A stretch of DNA of 64,000 bases from Diaminobutyricimonas aerilata (GTDB lineage Bacteria; Actinomycetota; Actinomycetes; Actinomycetales; Microbacteriaceae), in contig NZ_PGFF01000001.1 of the NCBI RefSeq assembly GCF_002797715.1, forward strand, positions 806,001 through 870,000. Direction: 5' to 3'. A program made the position numbers and the translations under genes. The notes below the pieces were generated by a model. It made no database searches. It had not been told where the DNA came from and worked only from the letters and a program-made list of their open reading frames with translations. Within the stretch, counting starts at the first letter, position 1. Every line of letters begins with the position of its first letter. Positions 29,768-38,007 of this stretch are shown here, piece after piece.

Positions 29768-30472
29768 TCAGACGCGCGCGAGCGCCGGGTAGAGCGCCTC
29801 GAGCGGGGCGGAGAGCGCGGCCTTCGTCGCGCGGCTCGCCTCATCGGCGAGCACCTCGTAGTCGCCCGCCTCCAGGCCGTCGAAGATCGCCGCGACGATG
29901 TCGTCCGGGTTCTCCTTCGGCACGTCCAGCCGCTCGGTCATGGGGGTGTCCGTGTAGCCGAGGTGTGCTCCGACCAGGTGCGTCCCCTGCTCCCGCAGTT
30001 CGACGCGCAGCGCGTTGCTCAGTGACCAGAAGGCCGCCTTGGAGCTCGCGTAGACACCGGTTCCGAGCCAGCTGAGCGCCGAGTGGATGTTCACGACCGC
30101 GCCCCCGCCGTTGTCGGCGAGCACGGGGGCGAACCGCTGCGTCATCGCCAGTTGCGCCACGACGTTCGTGCCGAGGATGCGCCGGGCGTCGTCGACGGGG
30201 ATCGACAGCACGCGTCGTCCGCCGTCGGAGACGCCGGCGTTGTTGATGAGGATCGTGGTGTCGGTGGCCACGGCGGCGGCCGCCTCGACCGACTCGATCG
30301 AGTCGATGTCGAGTGCGAGGGGGACGACTCGCGCGTCGTCCCACTCCTGCGGGGTGCGTGCCGTGGCGTACACCTTCCGCGCACCCCGAGCGAGTGCCTC
30401 GCGGACGAACGAGCGGCCGAGGCCGCCGTTCGCCCCGGTGATGAGCACGGTGGAGTCGCGCAGTGCGGTCAT
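29768..30472 (-). CDS. Short-chain dehydrogenase/reductase (SDR)
   Basis: A 234-residue classical SDR oxidoreductase. The Rossmann motif TGANGGLGRSF is at residues 12-22, NNAGV follows, and the catalytic Ser lies in NIHSALSWLG with Tyr-x-x-x-Lys in VYASSKAAF. Substrate cannot be told. ATG at 30472 is taken, because codons upstream lie in the intergenic control region. It is divergent from an HxlR regulator with a candidate operator at 30522-30544 between the starts. This arrangement strongly suggests that the HxlR protein controls this SDR, as in several redox or aldehyde-responsive pairs (inference). Confidence 0.9.
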   Translation of the reverse strand: MTALRDSTVLITGANGGLGRSFVREALARGARKVYATARTPQEWDDARVVPLALDIDSIESVEAAAAVATDTTILINNAGVSDGGRRVLSIPVDDARRILGTNVVAQLAMTQRFAPVLADNGGGAVVNIHSALSWLGTGVYASSKAAFWSLSNALRVELREQGTHLVGAHLGYTDTPMTERLDVPKENPDDIVAAIFDGLEAGDYEVLADEASRATKAALSAPLEALYPALARV

Positions 30473-30521
30473 GACGGTGGGCCTTTCGTCGGCTGGGATC
30501 TGGTGCGGCGGATCACCGCAC

Positions 30522-30544
30522 CTAGGTAGGAATTGCCAACCTAG
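30522..30544. promoter_or_regulatory. Candidate HxlR operator, 23-bp near-palindrome
   Basis: The 23-bp site starts CTAGGTAGG, centres on AATT and ends CCAACCTAG. Of 11 base pairs across the axis, 9 are complementary, with CTAGGT/ACCTAG arms perfect. It lies 50 bp upstream of the SDR start and 42 bp upstream of the HxlR start, an AT-rich island in a GC-rich region. Well placed for autoregulation and SDR control. Confidence 0.65.
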
Positions 30545-30585
30545 CACCCTGGATATGGCAAGACAATCCAGCGTAGGATCGATCC

Positions 30586-31053
30586 ATGATCAGCCCGGCC
30601 GAACGGAACGCGCGCTGCTCGGTGGCGCGCAGCCTCGAGGTGCTCGGCGAGAAGTGGACGCTCCTCGTCGTGCGCGAGGCGCTCGCCGGGGTGACCCGGT
30701 TCAGCGGGTTCCGCGAGCGACTCGGGATCGCCCCCGACATCCTCACGGCGCGGCTCGACACCCTCGTCGGGGCCGGCGTGCTCGAGCGTCGCCCCTATCG
30801 CGAGGCGGGTCGGCGTCAGCGTGACGAGTACGTGCTCACCGACGCGGGCCTGCGCCTCACCACGGTGCTCGCCGCCTTCGTCGACTGGGGCGACGCCCAC
30901 CGGCCATCCGGCCACGGACCCGCCACCGTCTACGTCGATCGCGCCTCCGGCGAGCCCGTGCGGCTGGCGTTCCTGCGCTCCGACGGCTCGGAGCTGCAGC
31001 CCGATCGGGTGGCCACCGTGCCGGGTCCCGGCGCGCTGTCGGCGGCCGGATGA
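30586..31053 (+). CDS. HxlR family transcriptional regulator
   Basis: A 155-residue regulator. The winged HTH occupies residues 8-100: CSVARSLEVLGEKWTLLVVREALAG, FSGFRERLGIAPDILTARLDTLVGAGVLERRPY, then the wing RQRDEYVLTDAGLRL. Cys10 sits where HxlR-type redox sensors such as YodB/HypR carry their reactive cysteine, so thiol-based sensing is possible (inference). The C-terminal 45 residues (GPATVYVDRASGEPVRLAFLRSDG) form a small extra beta domain. ATG at 30586, divergent from the SDR gene. Confidence 0.9.
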   Translation: MISPAERNARCSVARSLEVLGEKWTLLVVREALAGVTRFSGFRERLGIAPDILTARLDTLVGAGVLERRPYREAGRRQRDEYVLTDAGLRLTTVLAAFVDWGDAHRPSGHGPATVYVDRASGEPVRLAFLRSDGSELQPDRVATVPGPGALSAAG

Positions 31054-31132
31054 CCGGCCCCGCGTCGTCCGAGACTGAGTATCCGCTCGACTCTCCCTGA
31101 TGACACGAGAAGCGGTTCCTAGGCTTCCTCGC

Positions 31133-31999
31133 ATGGCACGCACCCTCCTCGTCGTCGGCGGATCCAGCGGCATCGGCCGTGAGGCGGTGCGCGAACTGGC
31201 CCCGGACTTCGACCGCGTGCTCATCCTGGGACGGGATGCGAGCCGCGGGCGCGCGGTCGCGGAGTCGATCTCGACCACGTCGGACGCGCACGCCGCCGGG
31301 ATCGATGTGTCGACCCGCGCGGGTCTCGCCGAAGCGGACGACTGGGTCCGCAGCGTCACCGGCTCGGTGCAGGCCGTCGTCTTCAGCGCGGGCGTGATGC
31401 CGCACCGCCGCGTCGAGACCGCCGACGGGCACGAGCTCAACCTCGCGGTGCATCATCTCGCGCCCTTCGGGCTGACCGCGTTGCTGCTCGACCTCATCGC
31501 CGACGGCAGCCCCATCGTGCAGGTCAACTCGGTGGGGCACCGGTGGCCCCTCGCCGGTGCGCGGCGACTGCGCCTGCCGCTCGACGACCTCGACTTCCGC
31601 CGCGACTTCGAACAGTACGAGGCGTACTCGCGGTCGAAGCTCGCCAATCTGCTCGCCGTCTACGGGTGGGCGCAGGTGCTCCCACGCGGCATCGTCGTCA
31701 ACGCCCTCCACCCCGGTCTCGTGCGGACGCGCATCGGCCGTGATCAGCCCCTCGGTCGGGTGCGGCTGTACAACGCCATCGCCGTGCATCCTGCCATCCC
31801 GGGCGCCCGGATCGCGCGCCTCGTGCGGGCGGGTGCATCGCTCGGCTCGGGCGCCTACTGGGACCGCGACGTGCGTCAGGCGTCGTCGTCGCTCTCGTAC
31901 GACGCCGAGCTGCGCGCCGGCTTGTGGTGGGAGACGCTGCGGATGCTCGAACCGTTGCTCTCCGAACGCGACGCCGTGCCTCCGACGCCCGACCGGTGA
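31133..31999 (+). CDS. SDR family oxidoreductase, protochlorophyllide-reductase-like
   Basis: A 288-residue SDR. The Rossmann motif is VVGGSSGIGREAV at residues 8-20. AVVFSAGVMPH replaces the usual NNAG. The catalytic residues lie in VQVNSVGHRWP and YEAYSRSKLANLL (YxxxK). A long insert after the active site (HPGLVRTRIGRDQPLGRVRLYN) is like that of retinol-dehydrogenase/WWOX-type extended SDRs. Substrate unknown. ATG at 31133 puts the Rossmann motif at the normal distance from the N-terminus; an ATG 11 codons upstream is less likely. It is preceded by a 79-bp gap after the HxlR gene, so it may be a separate unit. Confidence 0.85.
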   Translation: MARTLLVVGGSSGIGREAVRELAPDFDRVLILGRDASRGRAVAESISTTSDAHAAGIDVSTRAGLAEADDWVRSVTGSVQAVVFSAGVMPHRRVETADGHELNLAVHHLAPFGLTALLLDLIADGSPIVQVNSVGHRWPLAGARRLRLPLDDLDFRRDFEQYEAYSRSKLANLLAVYGWAQVLPRGIVVNALHPGLVRTRIGRDQPLGRVRLYNAIAVHPAIPGARIARLVRAGASLGSGAYWDRDVRQASSSLSYDAELRAGLWWETLRMLEPLLSERDAVPPTPDR

Positions 32000-32093
32000 T
32001 CCAGCCGGAGACGGGCGCCCGCCGGCGCCCGGGTGTCAGACTGATCGGGCGTGCCGGCCGATCGCCGGCGCTGGTCGTGGGGGAGGGGAATCC

Positions 32094-32531
32094 ATGTCGG
32101 TGACGGTCCGAGCGATGCAGTGCGCTCCCGAGCGCGTGTTCGCGGTGCTGGCCAACGGCTGGCTCTACCCGTCGTGGGTGGTCGGCGCCTCACGGATGCG
32201 CGAGGTCGACGACTCGTGGCCACGGCCGGGGAGCCGGTTGCACCACTCGGTCGGGTCGTGGCCGTTCGTGCTCGACGACGAGACCGTGTGCGAGGAGTGG
32301 GATCCGCCCCGCCGGGCCGTGCTGCTCGCCCGCGGGTGGCCGCTCGGCGAGGCCCGGATCGTGGTCGAGGTGCGCGAGCGCCCGGGCGGATGCGTGGTGA
32401 GGCTGACCGAGGATGCGGTCGAGGGGCCCGGTGAGGCGGTGCCGCGCGTGCTGCGCGAGCCGCTCATCACCGTTCGCAATCGGGAGACGCTGCGGCGTCT
32501 CGCGTTCCTCAGCGAGGGCGGCGCGGCCTAG
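32094..32531 (+). CDS. SRPBCC (START/Bet v1-like) family protein
   Basis: A 145-residue helix-grip protein. It shows the family's opening strand SVTVRAMQCAPERVFAVLANGWLYPSW, a middle GSRLHHSVGSWPFVLDDETVCEEW, and a long C-terminal helix (LITVRNRETLRRLAFLSEGG). SRPBCC proteins bind lipids or aromatic compounds or act as cyclases; no specific ligand can be named. A strong GGGAGGGGAA ribosome site precedes ATG 32094. Its stop overlaps the converging small gene by 4 bp. Confidence 0.85.
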   Translation: MSVTVRAMQCAPERVFAVLANGWLYPSWVVGASRMREVDDSWPRPGSRLHHSVGSWPFVLDDETVCEEWDPPRRAVLLARGWPLGEARIVVEVRERPGGCVVRLTEDAVEGPGEAVPRVLREPLITVRNRETLRRLAFLSEGGAA

Positions 32532-32722
32532 GCGGGTCCGCCGGACTCCGTGTCGGATTCCGTCTCGGCGTTGTGGTGGTCGGGCGACGGGGCGTCGGCG
32601 TCGTCGTTGCGACCGCTCCCTTCGCCCTCGTCGGCGAGTCGGCGCACTTCGCGGTCCTGCTCCCGTCGGAGCTCGAGGGACTCGTCGCGGGCGTCGTTGG
32701 TGGTGTCGTCGATGTCGGACAT
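32528..32722 (-). CDS. Small acidic hypothetical protein
   Basis: A 64-residue, very hydrophilic and acidic protein (DDTTNDARDESLELRREQDREVRRLADEGEGSG, ending ESDTESGGPA). No fold or family is recognised; it is probably disordered. The reading frame fits the local GC pattern better than the antisense ORFs, but there is no independent support. Its stop overlaps the SRPBCC stop, and its start is 84 bp from the LysE gene in the divergent direction. I treat it as a probable small gene. Confidence 0.5.
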   Translation of the reverse strand: MSDIDDTTNDARDESLELRREQDREVRRLADEGEGSGRNDDADAPSPDHHNAETESDTESGGPA

Positions 32723-32805
32723 GACCCGATTCGACCACCGGCTCGACGAACGTCGGGGCGGAGCGGCCCGATGCTCAGGCGACCTTCAGGAGTAGCATCC
32801 CGGGC

Positions 32806-33441
32806 ATGCCTCCCTGGGAGAACGTGATCGCCTTCACCCTGGCCGCCGCGGTGCTCATCGCGATCCCCGGCCCGAGCGTGCTGTTCGTGATCGGACGAGC
32901 GCTCGTGCTCGGACGCCGCGGCGCCCTGTTGAGCGTGCTGGGCAACACGGTCGGAATCAGCCTGCAGATCGTCGCCGTCGCCGCTGGGCTCGGCACGCTG
33001 CTCGAACAGTCGATCGTGCTCTACACGGTCGTCAAGTACGTCGGTGCCGCGTTCCTCGTGTATCTCGGGGTGCAGGCGATCCGTCACCGGCGCCGGATCG
33101 GCGCCGCCGACACGACCGCCGTCCCCACCCGGCGCATCGCCGTGCTGCGGCAGAGCGTGTTCGTGGGGGTGAGCAACCCGAAGTCGATCGTGTTCTTCGC
33201 GGCCGTGTTCCCGCAGTTCACGGATGCGGCCGCCGGACCACTGCCGATGCAGATGTTGGGGCTCGGCGCGATCTTCGCGGTACTCGCCCTGCTCATGGAC
33301 GGCACGACCGCCCTGCTCGCCGGGGCGGCGCGTGACTGGTTCGCCCGGTCACCGCGGCGGATCCGCACGCTCAGTGCGACGGGAGGGGTGGCGATGATCG
33401 GCCTCGGCGCGGGACTCGCCGTGAGCGAGTCCCGCGCCTGA
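32806..33441 (+). CDS. LysE/RhtB family amino-acid exporter
   Basis: A 211-residue membrane protein with six helices. It shows the family N-terminus IAFTLAAAVLIAIPGPSVLFVIGRAL (the PGP motif), then GNTVGISLQIVAVAAGLG, KYVGAAFLVYLGVQAIR and GVSNPKSIVFFAAVFPQF. LysE-type proteins export amino acids or small analogues; the substrate is not predictable. Full length. The starts at 32722 (minus) and 32806 (plus) are divergent. Converges with the gene at 33448. Confidence 0.9.
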   Translation: MPPWENVIAFTLAAAVLIAIPGPSVLFVIGRALVLGRRGALLSVLGNTVGISLQIVAVAAGLGTLLEQSIVLYTVVKYVGAAFLVYLGVQAIRHRRRIGAADTTAVPTRRIAVLRQSVFVGVSNPKSIVFFAAVFPQFTDAAAGPLPMQMLGLGAIFAVLALLMDGTTALLAGAARDWFARSPRRIRTLSATGGVAMIGLGAGLAVSESRA

Positions 33442-33447
33442 GCGCGG

Positions 33448-34080
33448 TCACTCGGTCGGCGGCGTCTTCGGCGTGCGCTTGGGAGCGGGCTTCGCCGCGG
33501 TGGAACGCGTGCGTGCCGGCGTCGAGCGCGGGGCGCGTGCCGGCTTCGGGGCGAGGTCGTCCGGAAGCTCCGTGGTCGGCGACAGCGGCTCCGCGGGCGC
33601 GATCCTCTCCGTCGGTGCGGTCGGCTGACGTTCCGCAGGCGCCGTGACGGGCGCCGCGCCGGAGCTCGCGGACGCCGGGGCGGTGACCGGACCGCCGTCG
33701 GCCGGAGAGGTGCTCGTGGCTCCGCCGGCGACGGTCGGGGTGTCGCGTGACGGGGCGGGCGTGGGCGTCGCCGCCGGCTGCGCGCCGCCGACGGGCGGCG
33801 TGGCAGGTGCTGCCGGGGGGCTCGCCGGGCTCGCGGGGCCAGCCGGCTGCGGGTGGTGGGCCGCGGGGGCGGGGTGGTGCGGGTCGGTCGTCGGCACCGC
33901 GGGCGCGTGCTGCGCCACGTAGAGCTGAGCGGCGCGGGTGGCGACGAGCAGGAACCGCACGAGGAAGAACCCGACGACGATCAGTCCGGAGATCAGGAGC
34001 AGCCAGCCCATGATCGACAGGGCGCCGGTCACCGAATGGAACAGTGCTCCGGGGAACGGGGAATCGAAGTCGTCGCGCAC
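33448..34080 (-). CDS. Membrane-anchored Ala/Pro-rich protein
   Basis: A 210-residue protein with one TM helix (about residues 22-46, MGWLLLISGLIVVGFFLVRFLLVATR). A long low-complexity tail follows, rich in Ala, Pro and Thr and ending in Lys/Arg-rich PAKPAPKRTPKTPPTE-like text. I know of no function for it. The tail composition could serve as a spacer in the cell wall or a nucleic-acid-binding region; both are guesses. GTG 34080 is 1 bp past the stop of the gene upstream at 34082, so the two form an operon. Confidence 0.6.
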   Translation of the reverse strand: MRDDFDSPFPGALFHSVTGALSIMGWLLLISGLIVVGFFLVRFLLVATRAAQLYVAQHAPAVPTTDPHHPAPAAHHPQPAGPASPASPPAAPATPPVGGAQPAATPTPAPSRDTPTVAGGATSTSPADGGPVTAPASASSGAAPVTAPAERQPTAPTERIAPAEPLSPTTELPDDLAPKPARAPRSTPARTRSTAAKPAPKRTPKTPPTE

Positions 34081-34081
34081 G

Positions 34082-34276
34082 TCAGTACTCCAGTTCGCGG
34101 TCGTTGTCAGTGGCTTCTTTCACGACGGTGCCGATCGCGATCGCGGTCGTCGCCGCCCAGCTCACCCACATGAGCAGCAGCCGCCAGTCGCGCGGACCCT
34201 TCCGCGTGGTCTGGAGCGTGGTGAACGCGCCGAAGATGGCGCTGATGATGGCTCCGTTGAACAGGAATTTGCGCAT
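34082..34276 (-). CDS. Small membrane protein
   Basis: A 64-residue protein with two hydrophobic segments (FLFNGAIISAIFGAFTTLQ and RLLLMWVSWAATTAIAIGTVV) joined by a basic loop TTRKGPRDW. It ends with an acidic EATDNDRELEY. Both termini are probably on the same side. No family assigned. It has a good start context (GGAGTCGACATG on the minus strand) and is followed directly by the Ala/Pro-rich protein gene, so a joint role is likely. Confidence 0.65.
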   Translation of the reverse strand: MRKFLFNGAIISAIFGAFTTLQTTRKGPRDWRLLLMWVSWAATTAIAIGTVVKEATDNDRELEY

Positions 34277-34368
34277 GTCGACTCCTTACGGTCGCCCCCA
34301 CGCTAGCGAGCCGGGCTGATCGGAGACCAGCCGTCCAGTCGGCACGCAGGATGGCCCGGCGCGGATGA

Positions 34369-34397
34369 TTGACGCGATCGACCGTCCTGGGTACGTT
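34369..34397 (+). promoter_or_regulatory. Candidate sigma-70-type promoter for the FAD oxidoreductase
   Basis: TTGACG at 34369-34374 and TACGTT at 34392-34397 are exactly 17 bp apart, a strong match. The predicted start site near 34404 gives a leader of about 43 bases to ATG 34447. Confidence 0.55.
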
Positions 34398-34446
34398 CTC
34401 ACCTGGTGTTGGGCTCGGCGACGGTCGACAGTCTGGGGGCGTTCGG

Positions 34447-35985
34447 ATGAGTTCGCAGTTCGAGGTCGTCGTGTACGGCGCCACATCGGCGGGCGTCTGC
34501 GCCGCCGTCGCCGCAGCGGAAACCGGCGCCCGCACGGTGCTCCTCGAACCGGGACGTCATCTCGGCGGCATGACCTCCGGTGGACTCGGCTACACGGACG
34601 TCGGCGACGTGCGGGTACTCGGGGGCATGGCCGACCGTCTGCGGCGCGACATCGCCGAGCACTACGGGGTCGCGCCCGGCCACTACGCCGGTCCCGAACC
34701 GCACGTGGCGGAGGCGATCTTCCGTCGATGGCTCGACGAGGCCCGTGTCGAGGTGATCTTCGATGCCCAGGTGACCGGGGCCGAGGTCGTAGAGGGCCGC
34801 ATCCGCAGCATCCGCACCGCCGAGGGCATCGAGGTGGTCGGTGCCGTCTTCGTCGACGCGAGCTACGAGGGCGACCTGTTGCCCCTCGCCGGCGTCCCGT
34901 TCGCGATCGGGCGCGAGGACCGAGCGCTGTACGGGGAGCGGTTCGCCGGACGACAGGAACTCGCGCCCGGCCGGCACAACATGCCGCCGTGGATCTCGCC
35001 GTTCCGGGACGACCCGACCGGGCTGGAACCCGGAGCGCTCCTGCCGCAGATCAAGCCCGAGCCCCTCGCCGAGGTGGGCGCGGGTGACGGCGGGGTCATG
35101 TCGTTCGGATACCGCGTGTGCCTCACGACCGCGCCCGACCGCATCCCGATCACCCGACGCGTCGGATACGACGAAGCGCACTGGGAGCTCGGACGGCGCT
35201 TCTTCGCGGAGCACGGCGACCTGCCGACCGGGCGCTACATCGGGCTCGAGGAGAACCTGCCGGGCGGCAAGTGCGACGGCAACTCGCTCGGGCCGTTCTC
35301 GTTGAGCGTGCTCGACGGGTCGGCGTGGGAGTACCCGGACGCCTCGCTCGACCGTCGGGAGGAGCTGCGGCTGCACCACCTGCACCACGCGCAGGACTTC
35401 TTGTGGTTCCTCGGTCACGACAAGGCGGTGCCCGCGCACATCCGGCAGGAGTTCCAGCGCTGGGGCCTCCCCGCCGACGAGTTCGCGGACACGGGCCACC
35501 TGCCGCACCAGTTGTACGTGCGCGAAGCGCGCCGGATGCTCGGCGAACACGTGCTCACCGAGCACGACCTCGCGACGCCGGTCGCGCATCCGGACGCCAT
35601 CGCGATGGGTTCGTACCACTTCGACATCCGTGAGGTGCAGCGCACGTGGCGGTGGGCCTACGAGCACCCGGCCCCGATCGCGTATGTCGCGACGGAGGGG
35701 TACCTGTCGGTCGCCGTGCCGCCCTACCAGGTGCCGTACCGCGCGTTGTTGCCGCGCCGGGAGGATTGCGCCAACCTGCTCGTCGCCGTGTGCGTGTCGG
35801 CGTCGCACGTGGCGTTCTCGTCGATCCGGATGGAGCCGCAGTACCAGATGCTCGGGCACGCCGCCGGAGTCGCGGCGGCGCTCGCCGCGGGCGCGCCGGG
35901 ACCCGCGGCCGGCGCCGTGCACGAGGTGGACGTGCCGCGGCTGCAGCAGCGGCTCGCCGACGCGGGGCAGGTACTCGCGCTGTAG
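34447..35985 (+). CDS. FAD-dependent oxidoreductase (FAD_oxidored, PF12831-like)
   Basis: A 512-residue flavoprotein. The N-terminal Rossmann motif is VVYGATSAGVCAAVAAAETGARTVLLEPG, followed by HLGGMTSGGLGYTD, the flavin-proximal block of this family. AVFVDASYEGDLLPLAG is the second conserved block, and a C-terminal FAD motif lies in RMEPQYQMLGHAAGVAAALA. Members are often found in sugar- or glycan-degrading loci and may oxidise sugar derivatives; the substrate is not known. A good promoter lies at 34369-34397. No signal peptide, so cytosolic. It is the last gene before the repeat-flanked DUF222-HNH gene and may belong with the glycan genes at 38-54 kb (inference). Confidence 0.85.
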   Translation: MSSQFEVVVYGATSAGVCAAVAAAETGARTVLLEPGRHLGGMTSGGLGYTDVGDVRVLGGMADRLRRDIAEHYGVAPGHYAGPEPHVAEAIFRRWLDEARVEVIFDAQVTGAEVVEGRIRSIRTAEGIEVVGAVFVDASYEGDLLPLAGVPFAIGREDRALYGERFAGRQELAPGRHNMPPWISPFRDDPTGLEPGALLPQIKPEPLAEVGAGDGGVMSFGYRVCLTTAPDRIPITRRVGYDEAHWELGRRFFAEHGDLPTGRYIGLEENLPGGKCDGNSLGPFSLSVLDGSAWEYPDASLDRREELRLHHLHHAQDFLWFLGHDKAVPAHIRQEFQRWGLPADEFADTGHLPHQLYVREARRMLGEHVLTEHDLATPVAHPDAIAMGSYHFDIREVQRTWRWAYEHPAPIAYVATEGYLSVAVPPYQVPYRALLPRREDCANLLVAVCVSASHVAFSSIRMEPQYQMLGHAAGVAAALAAGAPGPAAGAVHEVDVPRLQQRLADAGQVLAL

Positions 35986-36018
35986 CCGGTGGGCGGCCGG
36001 TCGCGGTCGGGCTGTCGA

Positions 36019-36108
36019 CGCGTTGTCCCAGTCGGAGAACCCGGTCGCTGAGCCGTTGCGGCGCGTTGCCCCGACGGAGAACTCGGTCGCTGAGCCTGTC
36101 GAAGCGAC
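36019..36108. repeat. Tandem and half-palindromic repeats left of the DUF222 gene
   Basis: Two imperfect direct copies (36019-36054 and 36062-36096) share cgcgttg, gga-gaac and ggtcgctgagcc. The second runs into a half-site, ggtcgctgagcctgtcgaag, at 36085-36104, extended to gcgac at 36108. The same half-site recurs many times right of the DUF222 gene (37659 onward). The 118 bp between this block and the DUF222 start hold nothing else recognisable except a conserved-looking leader. Confidence 0.75.
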
Positions 36109-36226
36109 GATCCAAACTACCTTCTGCTACTCCTCCCCAGCAACACCGAAACGACGCTTCTCCACAGCGAAACCGCCTCCTGACCGGGTAAAACCAAATG
36201 TCAGTGGTCCGGTTCACGCTTTGAGT

Positions 36227-37585
36227 ATGGACGAAGCGGCGGCGCTCATCGAGCAGGCGGAACACCTCCTCCGCCGCGCCGCCGCGCTCCCGATCGAGCA
36301 CCTCACCGACACGGCCCTGTGCGATCTCACCGGACGCGTCGAACAGGTGGGTCGCCTCGCTGACGCCCTCCGGATCACCACGGCGGGTGAAGTCGCGGAA
36401 CGCTCCCGCCCCGAACTGCGCAGCGAGGGCCTCGGATACCGACAGGGGTGCGCCCGCCCGGCGCACCTCATCGAGCGCATCAGCCGCGTCTCGCAAGCCG
36501 AGGCGGCGCGGCGGATCCGCCTCGCAGCTGCGCTGCGCACGCGCATGGCGCTGTCGGGCGAGGTGTTGCCTGCGTTGCGCCCGCTCGTCGCGGATGCGGT
36601 GCGCGAGGGGCGGATCGGTGTGGAGTCGGCCGGGCACATCGTCCGCATCCTCGACAGCGCCGACACGGCGACCTCGGCGCAGCTCGAGCATGCGGAGCGG
36701 ATGCTCGTCGAGGCGGCCGAGGTCGACTCCGCGGATCTGGTGAAGACCCAAGCGCTGGTGTGGCGCGAGTACCTCGACCCCGATGGTGCCCGCCCACGCG
36801 ACGAGATCCTCCGCGCGCAACGACGATTCTCGATCGGACGCGAAATGAACGGGATGACCCCGTTCTCCGGCGTCGCCGACCCGCTCTCCGCCGGACTCCT
36901 CCGCGCCGCGATGGCCGAGGGAACCGCCCCGGACCGGCAACCGCGGTTCCTGAGCGACGAGGACCTCGACCCGAGCGACCCGAGCCTGGACCCTCGCACG
37001 CGGGACCAACGCCAGTTCGACATCCTCATCGGACTCCTGACGGCCGGTGTTCGAGCACCGAGCGGCTCATTGCGAGCCACCGCGACGGTGAACATCGTCG
37101 TCCGCGCCGACCACCTCGACACCGGTCGCGGGGCGGCGTGGATCGACGACGTCACCGAACCGATCAGCGCGTTCACCGCCCGCACCCTCCTATGCGACGC
37201 CGACATCAGCACCGTCGTCCTCGGTGACAACGGTGAAGTGCTGCACCTGGGCCGTCGGGAACGGCTGTTCAGCCCCGCTCAACGCCGCGCGCTCGCGGTC
37301 CGGGACGGCGGATGCGTGTGGCCGGGCTGCACCGCACCACCATCGTGGTGTCACGCCCACCACCTCCTCGAATGGGAACACGGCGGCCCCACCGACCTCG
37401 ACAACGGGGTGCTGCTCTGCGCTGCGCACCACCACATGCTCCACAACAGCGGATACCGAATGGAGACGATCCGCGGGAAACCGCACCTCCTCGCACCACC
37501 CCACATCGACCCCCACCAACGCTGGCGACCACTCGGCCGACAACGGGCCACCCGAACACCCGCCACCGCCGCACGCTCCGGGTGA
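36227..37585 (+). CDS. DUF222 domain HNH endonuclease (REP13E12 family)
   Basis: A 452-residue protein. The helical DUF222 domain (residues 1-290, with GLGYRQGCARPAHLIERISRVSQAEAARRI) and a C-terminal HNH nuclease follow. The nuclease reads VRDGGCVWPGCTAPPSWCHAHHL, LEWEHGGPTDLDNGVLLC, AAHHHMLHNSGYRME: the Zn/metal Cys and His residues look intact. The family is often repeated in actinobacterial genomes (13E12 repeats in M. tuberculosis). Function is unclear, with mobility or repeat-linked behaviour suspected. Start ATG 36227 follows a typical tcagtggtccggttcac leader. It is bracketed by the same palindromic half-site on both sides. Confidence 0.9.
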   Translation: MDEAAALIEQAEHLLRRAAALPIEHLTDTALCDLTGRVEQVGRLADALRITTAGEVAERSRPELRSEGLGYRQGCARPAHLIERISRVSQAEAARRIRLAAALRTRMALSGEVLPALRPLVADAVREGRIGVESAGHIVRILDSADTATSAQLEHAERMLVEAAEVDSADLVKTQALVWREYLDPDGARPRDEILRAQRRFSIGREMNGMTPFSGVADPLSAGLLRAAMAEGTAPDRQPRFLSDEDLDPSDPSLDPRTRDQRQFDILIGLLTAGVRAPSGSLRATATVNIVVRADHLDTGRGAAWIDDVTEPISAFTARTLLCDADISTVVLGDNGEVLHLGRRERLFSPAQRRALAVRDGGCVWPGCTAPPSWCHAHHLLEWEHGGPTDLDNGVLLCAAHHHMLHNSGYRMETIRGKPHLLAPPHIDPHQRWRPLGRQRATRTPATAARSG

Positions 37586-37591
37586 GTAACC

Positions 37592-37990
37592 GGTCGCTGG
37601 CCCGGCGAAGCGATGGGTCGTACGGGGTGTTCCCTTCGACAAGCTCAGGGAACGGGGCGATCGCTGAGCCTGTCGAAGCGTGTCGCACGCACGCTTCCCT
37701 TCGACAGGCCGAGGGAAACCAGCACGGTCGCTGAGCCTGTCAAAGCGACGGGTCGCACGTGCTGTTCCCTTCGACAAGCTCAGGGAACGCAACCGGTCGC
37801 TGAGCCGGTCGAAGCGACCGGGTTGTGCGTGGTGTTCCGTTCGACAGGCTCAGGGAACGCAACCGGTCGCTGAGCCTGTCGAAGCGACGGTGTTCCCTTC
37901 GACAAGCTCAGGGAACGCAACACGGTCACTGTGTTTGTCGAAGCGACCGGGTTGTGCGTGGTGTTCCCTTCGACAGGCTCAGGGAACGGA
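37592..37990. repeat. Array of palindromic repeats with a 129-bp higher-order period
   Basis: The array has five full units plus a half unit at the end. Each unit has a left arm like cttcgacaagctcagggaac and a right arm like ggtcgctgagcctgtcgaag, which pair to form an imperfect hairpin. Left arms start at 37634, 37699, 37769, 37839, 37898 and 37968 (spacings 65, 70, 70, 59, 70). Units 3+4 and 5+6 are copies 129 bp apart and share ccgggttgtgcgtggtgttcc between arms. A degenerate right arm at 37592 opens the block. It lies between the DUF222 gene and the converging GH84 gene. No CRISPR-like spacers. Confidence 0.9.
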
Positions 37991-38007
37991 CACGCGCCGA
38001 CCGCGGG

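Noticed and set aside
37592-37990. A CRISPR array
   Set aside because: Repeat units are palindromic and vary, spacers are repeated instead of unique, and no cas genes are in the window. It is a hairpin repeat array.
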